From PGZG01 sp040235405 (GTDB lineage Bacteria > Pseudomonadota > Gammaproteobacteria > Pseudomonadales > Alcanivoracaceae), in contig JBECKT010000096.1 in assembly GCA_040235405.1 (NCBI GenBank), positions 1 through 22,530 of the forward strand: 22,530 nucleotides of DNA, in the 5' to 3' direction. Below the pieces are notes generated by a model. That model was not told the origin of the DNA and made no database searches. It saw only the letters and a list, made by a program, of their open reading frames with translations. The first letter of the stretch is position 1, and the number at the start of each line of letters is the position of its first letter. The translations under genes were made by a program, and so were the position numbers. Below are positions 17,416 to 22,530 of the stretch, piece after piece.

Positions 17416-18569
17416 CGGCGCTCCCTCCGCCGCACTGGCGCAACCGGCGTACTGTCAGTGCCGATTCGCAACACCAAACCGATCATGATCGCCGTGACCA
17501 ACAGCGAACTGCCGCCATAACTGACCAGAGGCAGCGTCAATCCCTTGGTCGGCAACAGACCCATATTGACGCCCATATTGACAAATGCCTGCGATGCGAA
17601 CACCAGACCGACACCCAGCACCAGCTGGCCACTGAACAGCTGCTCCTTGTCCAGCAATCGGAACGCCAGCTGAAAAATCCGCCAGCACACCAGCATGAAA
17701 AGGGCGATGATTGTGATGCTGCCAATCAATCCGAATTCCTCTGCCGTTACCGCAAAGACGAAGTCGGTATGGGCTTCGGGAAGGTAAAAAAGTTTCTGCA
17801 CACTGTTGCCGAGACCAACGCCACCGATGTGGCCTCGGCCAAATGCAATGAGGCTCTGGGTAAGCTGGTAGCCAGCGCCAAACTGATCTGCCCAGGGGTC
17901 AAGGAAATTCATAAGACGGGCAACCCGATAGGGCTGTAGCAGTGCCACCAGTGCCGCAGCCGTGACCACAGCCAGCGCAATAGACAGAAACCGCAGCATC
18001 GGCACACCGGCCATAAACAACATGCCAAATGTAGCTATGCCCAACACCACTGCGGCACCGAAATCTGGCTCCAGCAGCAACAAAAAAGAAAGCACCCCGA
18101 GCACGCCCAGCGGGATCAGGAATGCTTGCCAACGCTGCACCAGCGCCTCGCGCTGAAGATTGATGTAACCCGCCAGCCAGATCAGATAGCCGAGCTTGGC
18201 CAGCTCCGAAGCCTGCATATTGAAGCCCGGGAATGCAATCCAGCGCTGCGATCCATTAACTTCACGGCCGATGCCCGGCAGCAACACCAGTATCAGCACA
18301 AGCCCGGCGCCAACCAGTGCCAACACTCGCAGACGGTCAAGTAATGCAATGGGTGTCAGCACATAGGTCGCCACCCCTGCACTCAGGGCAAGCAACAGAT
18401 AGATCAGGTGCCGATTAAAGAAGTAGAACGGTGAGCCGAGTCGAGTTTCACCAATCTGGAGGGATGCCGACATCACCATCACCAGGCCGGTGAGGGCCAG
18501 CAGCATAACGCTACCGAGCAACATCAGGTCTTCCGGTCGACGGCGATTCAGTACCCGCTCAAACACCAT
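17412..18569 (-). CDS. ftsW: FtsW, septal peptidoglycan glycosyltransferase (SEDS family)
   Basis: FtsW polymerises lipid II at the septum together with the transpeptidase FtsI. The 385-residue protein is strongly hydrophobic with about ten membrane segments. SEDS signatures are present: VNGSQRWI, MQASELAKLGYLIWLA, LLLLEPDFGAAVV, YQLTQSLIAFGRGHIGG and GLGNSVQKLFYLPEAHTDF, which holds the essential loop Asp. TLPLVSYGGSS follows near the end. Its place between murD and murG identifies FtsW rather than the paralogue RodA. The ATG at 18569 overlaps the murD stop by 11 bases and has GGAGGTG (18580-18574) 4 bases upstream. Confidence 0.97.
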   Translation of the reverse strand: MVFERVLNRRRPEDLMLLGSVMLLALTGLVMVMSASLQIGETRLGSPFYFFNRHLIYLLLALSAGVATYVLTPIALLDRLRVLALVGAGLVLILVLLPGIGREVNGSQRWIAFPGFNMQASELAKLGYLIWLAGYINLQREALVQRWQAFLIPLGVLGVLSFLLLLEPDFGAAVVLGIATFGMLFMAGVPMLRFLSIALAVVTAAALVALLQPYRVARLMNFLDPWADQFGAGYQLTQSLIAFGRGHIGGVGLGNSVQKLFYLPEAHTDFVFAVTAEEFGLIGSITIIALFMLVCWRIFQLAFRLLDKEQLFSGQLVLGVGLVFASQAFVNMGVNMGLLPTKGLTLPLVSYGGSSLLVTAIMIGLVLRIGTDSTPVAPVRRRERR

Positions 18570-19884
18570 GTAACACCTCCGTCACGCAGCGCACAAAGGT
18601 GTCACCACGGTCGGCATAACCACGAAACATATCGAAACTGGCACAGGCAGGAGACAGCAGCACAGCATCTCCGGGCTCTGCCAGCAACGAGGCACGGCGT
18701 ACCGCATCCGCCATATCTGCGGCGAAATGGCAGGCCACGTTACCCAACCCTGCGGCAACCGCCCGGGCATCTTCTCCGATCAATACTGCTGCGCGAACAT
18801 GATCCACTGCCGGCACCGCCAGTGGTGAAAAATCCTGTCCCTTGCCCTGACCGCCGGCGATTAACACAACCTTGCCGGGAATCGCTGGCCCGATGCCAGC
18901 CAGTGCTGCCAGCGCGGCGCCAACATTGGTGCCTTTGGAATCGTTGAACCACTGCACGCCACGGGACTCTGCCACCAGCACGCAGCGGTGCGGCAACCCT
19001 GAAAACTCCTGCACCGCGCGCAGACAGACATCACGCTCAAGTCCGAGCGCTTCCGCCATCGCCAGTACCGCCAGCACGTTAAGCGCGTTGTGATTACCAC
19101 GCAGCTTCAGTGCTGACGTCGACAGCAGGTCGTCGCCGCGACGCATCAACATGCCACGCTGGGCATCAAGCCGGTAATCGGAATCGGCATGAGTACCAAA
19201 GGTAATCTGTGCCAACACCAGGCCCTGGGGCCGAGTCGCTTCATCGTCGCGATTCCACACCGCCACTTCACAACCATCATAAATGCGCTGCTTCGCTGCA
19301 ATGTAATCGCCCAGACCGGCGTAACGATCCATATGGTCCTGCGACACATTCAACACACAGGCCACCTGGGCACTGAGACTGAACGTAGTCTCCAGCTGAA
19401 AGCTGGACAGCTCCAGCACATACAGCTCCGCACCCTGGCCAAGCAGGTCGAGCGCCGGGGTGCCCAGATTTCCGCCGGCCAATGCCCGCCGCCCGGCCTT
19501 TTTGGCCACCTCTCCAAGCAGTGCCGTCACCGTGCTTTTGGCATTCGAGCCGGTAATGGCTGCCACCGGTTCGCTGGCAGCGCGGGCAAACAATTCGATA
19601 TCACCAATGACTTCCTTGCCGGCCGCCGCCTGACGGGCAATCTCCGGCGTCGACACAGCAATACCCGGGCTGACGATCAACCGTCTCGCTTCATTCAACC
19701 AGTCTTCGCGCAACCCACCGGTGTGAATAGGCACCCCGGCAGCCTGTTGCCGCACCGCAGCGATACCCGGCGGCTCGGCGCGGGTATCCAGTGCCCGCAC
19801 CGGCTCTCCCTGAGCCAGCAGGTAACGCAGGCAGGACTGCCCTGTTATGCCAAGCCCAATGACCAGATCAAACGCTGTGCTCAC
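18559..19884 (-). CDS. murD: MurD, UDP-N-acetylmuramoyl-L-alanine--D-glutamate ligase
   Basis: MurD adds D-Glu to UDP-MurNAc-L-Ala. The 441-residue product has the N-terminal Rossmann-like GLGITGQSCLRYL (10-22), the ATP loop TGSNAKSTVT (111-120), SSFQLETT, SQDHMDRY, the C-terminal NDSKGTNVGA, and LLSPACASFDMF close to the end. Ala in the loop (SNAKST) where most Mur ligases have Gly (NGKT) is, as I recall, also seen in Pseudomonas MurD, so it is not a defect. The start is GTG at 19884 with AGGAG at 19895-19891, 6 bases upstream; the site overlaps the mraY stop, which is 10 bases away. Confidence 0.97.
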   Translation of the reverse strand: MSTAFDLVIGLGITGQSCLRYLLAQGEPVRALDTRAEPPGIAAVRQQAAGVPIHTGGLREDWLNEARRLIVSPGIAVSTPEIARQAAAGKEVIGDIELFARAASEPVAAITGSNAKSTVTALLGEVAKKAGRRALAGGNLGTPALDLLGQGAELYVLELSSFQLETTFSLSAQVACVLNVSQDHMDRYAGLGDYIAAKQRIYDGCEVAVWNRDDEATRPQGLVLAQITFGTHADSDYRLDAQRGMLMRRGDDLLSTSALKLRGNHNALNVLAVLAMAEALGLERDVCLRAVQEFSGLPHRCVLVAESRGVQWFNDSKGTNVGAALAALAGIGPAIPGKVVLIAGGQGKGQDFSPLAVPAVDHVRAAVLIGEDARAVAAGLGNVACHFAADMADAVRRASLLAEPGDAVLLSPACASFDMFRGYADRGDTFVRCVTEVLHGV

Positions 19885-19894
19885 CCGTTGCTCC

Positions 19895-20977
19895 TCAGCG
19901 AATCTTCAGTGTGGCCAGACCGATCAACACCAGAATCAGCGTGATGATCCAGAAACGAACAATAATTTTTGGCTCCGGCCATCCCTTCAGCTCGAAGTGG
20001 TGATGAATCGGCGCCATCCGGAAGATACGGCGACCGGTCAGCTTGAATGACGCCACCTGCAACATCACCGACACCGTTTCCATGACAAACACGCCACCCA
20101 TGATGAACAGCACGATTTCCTGACGAACGATTACTGCCATCACGCCGAGCATGGCGCCCAGTGCCAGCGCGCCGACATCACCCATGAACACCTGAGCCGG
20201 GTAAGTGTTGAACCAGAGAAAGCCGAGGCCGGCGCCACACAATGCCGCCACCAGCACCACCAGCTCCCCGGAACCGGCGATATAGGGAATATGCAGATAA
20301 CTTGCGAACTGGGCGTGACCGGAGGCGTACGCAAAAATGCCCAGCGCGGCCGCCACCAGTACCGTTGGCATGATTGCCAGACCATCCAGGCCATCGGTCA
20401 GGTTGACTGCATTACTGGTACCGTTAATCACGAAGTAGGTCAGGACGATGTAAAACACCCCCATATTGATCGCCACATCCTTGAAAAACGGTACGATCAG
20501 CTGGGTTTCCGCCGGGCTCTGCGCGGTGAAATAAAGCGCACAGGCAGCACCAGTGGCACCCACCGACTGCCAGAGATATTTCCACTTTGCCGGCAGGCCA
20601 CGGGAGTTTTTCTGAATCACCTTGCGCCAGTCGTCGACCCAACCAACTGCGCCGAATACCACCAGCACGCCCAGAGTAATCCAGACGTAGCGGTTATCCA
20701 GATCCGCCCACAGCAGGGTGGAAAGAATAATCGCCACCAGAATCAGCGCACCTCCCATGGTCGGGGTGCCGGCCTTGGAAAAGTGACTTTTCGGGCCGTC
20801 ATCACGAATTGACTGGCCCACCTGATAATGCTTCAACTTGCGAATCATTACCGGCCCGACAACAAAGGCAATAAACAGCGCCGTCAGCACGCTGAAGATT
20901 GCTCGCAGGGTGATGTACTGCAGCACCAGAAAGCCTTTGTGAAACTGAGCGAGGTATTCCGCCAGCCAAAGCAGCAT
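19895..20977 (-). CDS. mraY: MraY, phospho-MurNAc-pentapeptide transferase
   Basis: MraY joins phospho-MurNAc-pentapeptide to undecaprenyl phosphate, making lipid I in the inner membrane. The 360-residue product, the same length as in E. coli, has about ten membrane segments. Conserved catalytic positions are visible: D115-D116 in GWVDDWRKV, NLTDGLDGL (192-200), D267 in FMGDVGALALG, and the HHH motif in MAPIHHHFELKGWPE (321-335). The start at 20977 shares one base with the murF stop (TGATG). A much longer open frame reaching 21274 exists but runs inside murF and its added residues look non-coding. Confidence 0.97.
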   Translation of the reverse strand: MLLWLAEYLAQFHKGFLVLQYITLRAIFSVLTALFIAFVVGPVMIRKLKHYQVGQSIRDDGPKSHFSKAGTPTMGGALILVAIILSTLLWADLDNRYVWITLGVLVVFGAVGWVDDWRKVIQKNSRGLPAKWKYLWQSVGATGAACALYFTAQSPAETQLIVPFFKDVAINMGVFYIVLTYFVINGTSNAVNLTDGLDGLAIMPTVLVAAALGIFAYASGHAQFASYLHIPYIAGSGELVVLVAALCGAGLGFLWFNTYPAQVFMGDVGALALGAMLGVMAVIVRQEIVLFIMGGVFVMETVSVMLQVASFKLTGRRIFRMAPIHHHFELKGWPEPKIIVRFWIITLILVLIGLATLKIR

Positions 20978-22332
20978 CAGTGCATCTCCCCGGTTGCCTG
21001 CAAGGCAGTGATAACCGCGTCCATTCCGGCACTGCGTGAGCCCTTGACCAGCACCGTGCCAGCCTGGTTGAGAATCGGTCGAACCAGATCGGCCGCCGTC
21101 TGATAATCGTTTGCGCATTGGCCGCCAGCGCCAAACGCCTGCGCCGCTTCTGCCGCCAGCTGGCCGACGGCAACTAACCCGTCCAACCCCGCATCTCTGG
21201 CATAAATGCCAAGCTGACGATGAATCTGCTTTTCGTCCGGGCCGAGTTCGCCAAGGTTGCCGAGCACCAGCCAACGCGGAGCGGTCTGCGCTGCCAGCCA
21301 GTCAATGGCAGCCCGTACCGAACCCGGGTTGGCGTTATAGCTGTCATCCACCAGCGTGCCGCCGAAAAGTAGCTGGATATTCATTCGCCCTTTCACCGGC
21401 TGCAACGTCGACAGTCGTGCCGCCGCATCGCATACCGCCACACCGGCTTCGGCCACAGCAGCCAGCGCCATCAACACATTGCTGATCTGATGGGCGCCCG
21501 GCAGTGGCAGCTCAATGCGTTGCTGCCCGCCCGGATAGACCAACGTGAACGCCAGTGACTGGCTGTGCGTGGCGATATCAATCGCTCGCCAGTCGGCATT
21601 GTTCGACTTGCCGGTGCGGATCACGCGCAAACCGGCATCGGTAGCGCGCGAGGCAAAAAACTCGGCAAAGCTGTCATCGGCATTGATAATTGCCAGCGCG
21701 TTGTCCGCGGCTGCGGTGAAGATTTCCGACTTGGCATTGGCGATGCCCTGCATCGAACCAAAACCTTGAAAATGGGCGCCGGTCACATTGGTAATCATGA
21801 CAACATGCGGACGCACCAGAGAGACCGTCCAGGCGATCTCTCCGGGTGCGTTGGCACCAAGCTCGAACACACCAAAGCGATGTTCAGGCTTGACTGCCAG
21901 CAGGGTAAGCGGCACACCGATATCGTTGTTCAGGTTGCCACGAGTCGCATGCACCGCCGGATCACCGGGCTCGCTGCTGAGCATGCAGGCAATCATTTCC
22001 TTGACCGTCGTTTTGCCGGCATTGCCGGTTACGGCAATCCGGGTCAGCGGCACTGGCGCCGCCCAACCCGCTGCCAGCAAACCGAGCGCCTTGCGAGTAT
22101 CCTTGACCTGAATCGACGGCAGCGCCGTCACCGGCTGCTCCACCAGCGCGGCCACGGCGCCATCTGCGGCGGCTTCGGCAATAAAATCATGGCCGTCAAA
22201 GCGTTCGCCGCGCAGCGCGACAAACAGATCGCCGGCAAAAATGCTACGGGTATCAGTGCAGACCCGGACAAAATCAACATCCGCACCACAAACGGCGCCC
22301 TGACACAGGGAAGCGGCATGAGACAGTCTCAT
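20977..22332 (-). CDS. murF: MurF, UDP-MurNAc-tripeptide--D-Ala-D-Ala ligase
   Basis: MurF adds the D-Ala-D-Ala dipeptide made by Ddl, completing the pentapeptide precursor. The 451-residue product has the N-terminal substrate domain with CTDTRSIFAGDLFVALRGERF spread over residues 25-45, the ATP loop VTGNAGKTTVKEM (101-113), HATRGNLNNDIGVPLTLL (about 128-145), a central ITNVTGAHFQGFGS, and in the C-terminal domain VDDSYNANPGSV followed by VLGNLGELG. The ATG at 22332 overlaps the murE stop as ATGA, and GGAGGTG at 22343-22337 stands 4 bases upstream, inside murE. The length is normal. Confidence 0.97.
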   Translation of the reverse strand: MRLSHAASLCQGAVCGADVDFVRVCTDTRSIFAGDLFVALRGERFDGHDFIAEAAADGAVAALVEQPVTALPSIQVKDTRKALGLLAAGWAAPVPLTRIAVTGNAGKTTVKEMIACMLSSEPGDPAVHATRGNLNNDIGVPLTLLAVKPEHRFGVFELGANAPGEIAWTVSLVRPHVVMITNVTGAHFQGFGSMQGIANAKSEIFTAAADNALAIINADDSFAEFFASRATDAGLRVIRTGKSNNADWRAIDIATHSQSLAFTLVYPGGQQRIELPLPGAHQISNVLMALAAVAEAGVAVCDAAARLSTLQPVKGRMNIQLLFGGTLVDDSYNANPGSVRAAIDWLAAQTAPRWLVLGNLGELGPDEKQIHRQLGIYARDAGLDGLVAVGQLAAEAAQAFGAGGQCANDYQTAADLVRPILNQAGTVLVKGSRSAGMDAVITALQATGEMH

Positions 22333-22530
22333 TGCTCACCTCCATTGCGCTCACGCAACGCAGCACGGGCCAGCTGCAGATCATCCATCGGAATCCGCTG
22401 ATCACCGATTTCCTGCCAACGCTCATGTCCCTTGCCGGCAATCAGCACGACATCGGCTCTGTCCGCCTGCATCACAGCATGACGAATGGCCGCGGCACGA
22501 TCAGCAATCACCATCACCGCATCTCGCTGC
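22329..22530 (-). CDS. murE: MurE, UDP-MurNAc-tripeptide synthetase (C-terminal end only)
   Basis: The gene enters from the right edge; only the last 66 or so residues are present, with the stop at 22331-22329. The fragment contains AVMVIADRAAAIRHAV, then VVLIAGKGHERWQEIGDQRI and DDLQLARAALRER, which match the conserved C-terminal domain of MurE (the AGKGHE motif). In Gram-negative bacteria MurE adds meso-diaminopimelate; the specificity motif (DNPR) lies upstream of this fragment and cannot be seen. Its overlap with murF fits the standard dcw order. Confidence 0.95.
   Translation of the reverse strand, partial: QRDAVMVIADRAAAIRHAVMQADRADVVLIAGKGHERWQEIGDQRIPMDDLQLARAALRERNGGEQ

Noticed and set aside
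20978..21274. Upstream extension of mraY by 99 residues
   Set aside because: It lies within murF and looks non-coding; the start at 20977 gives exactly the usual 360-residue MraY.

Overview
The window is a stretch of gammaproteobacterial chromosome, most like Pseudomonas and its relatives. It joins a type IV pilus assembly block to most of the division and cell wall (dcw) cluster. Three things support this: the order murE-murF-mraY-murD-ftsW-murG-murC-ddl-ftsQ-ftsA-ftsZ-lpxC; the presence of lpxC and secA, so a Gram-negative envelope; and the run lpxC / dciA-like / M23 peptidase / secA / argJ / mutT-thiE fusion, which I recall from Pseudomonas. Having coaE, yacG and pilB-C-D beside mutT is closer to the Escherichia coli arrangement (hofB-hofC...coaE...yacG-mutT-secA). 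The base composition is moderately GC-rich and even. I see no insertion sequence, prophage, CRISPR array, tRNA or rRNA. The species cannot be named from this sequence.

Layout. Bases 1-3015 (+ strand) hold the end of pilB, then pilC, pilD, coaE and yacG. They are packed with gaps of 2-8 bases or short overlaps and look like one transcript. A REP-type inverted repeat (3051-3112) lies between this run and the convergent minus-strand genes. Bases 3131-8003 (- strand, read right to left) are secA, argJ and a mutT-thiE fusion. A strong bidirectional terminator (8120-8147) isolates secA from the M23 peptidase upstream (8152-9084, -). A dciA-like gene (9178-9618, +) is divergent from the peptidase and convergent with lpxC. 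From 9728 to the right edge every gene is on the minus strand: lpxC, ftsZ, ftsA, ftsQ, ddl, murC, murG, ftsW, murD, mraY, murF and the last part of murE.

How the genes work together. MurC, MurD, MurE and MurF build UDP-MurNAc-pentapeptide, and Ddl supplies D-Ala-D-Ala. MraY and MurG make lipid I and lipid II, and FtsW polymerises lipid II at the septum. FtsQ, FtsA and FtsZ place and drive the divisome. LpxC commits precursor to lipid A. SecA drives export of envelope proteins, and the M23 enzyme probably trims peptidoglycan. Most dcw junctions overlap or nearly touch, which suggests translational coupling. Several starts are GTG rather than ATG and are fixed by a Shine-Dalgarno sequence 6 bases upstream.

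Most of the window is ordinary, well conserved housekeeping sequence. I did not find a convincing new system. The points worth a second look are small: a 10-bp perfect hairpin between ftsA and ftsZ, a divergent dciA, an apparently active M23 peptidase, the REP-like element, the missing zapD, and repeated SD-6-GTG overlap junctions.
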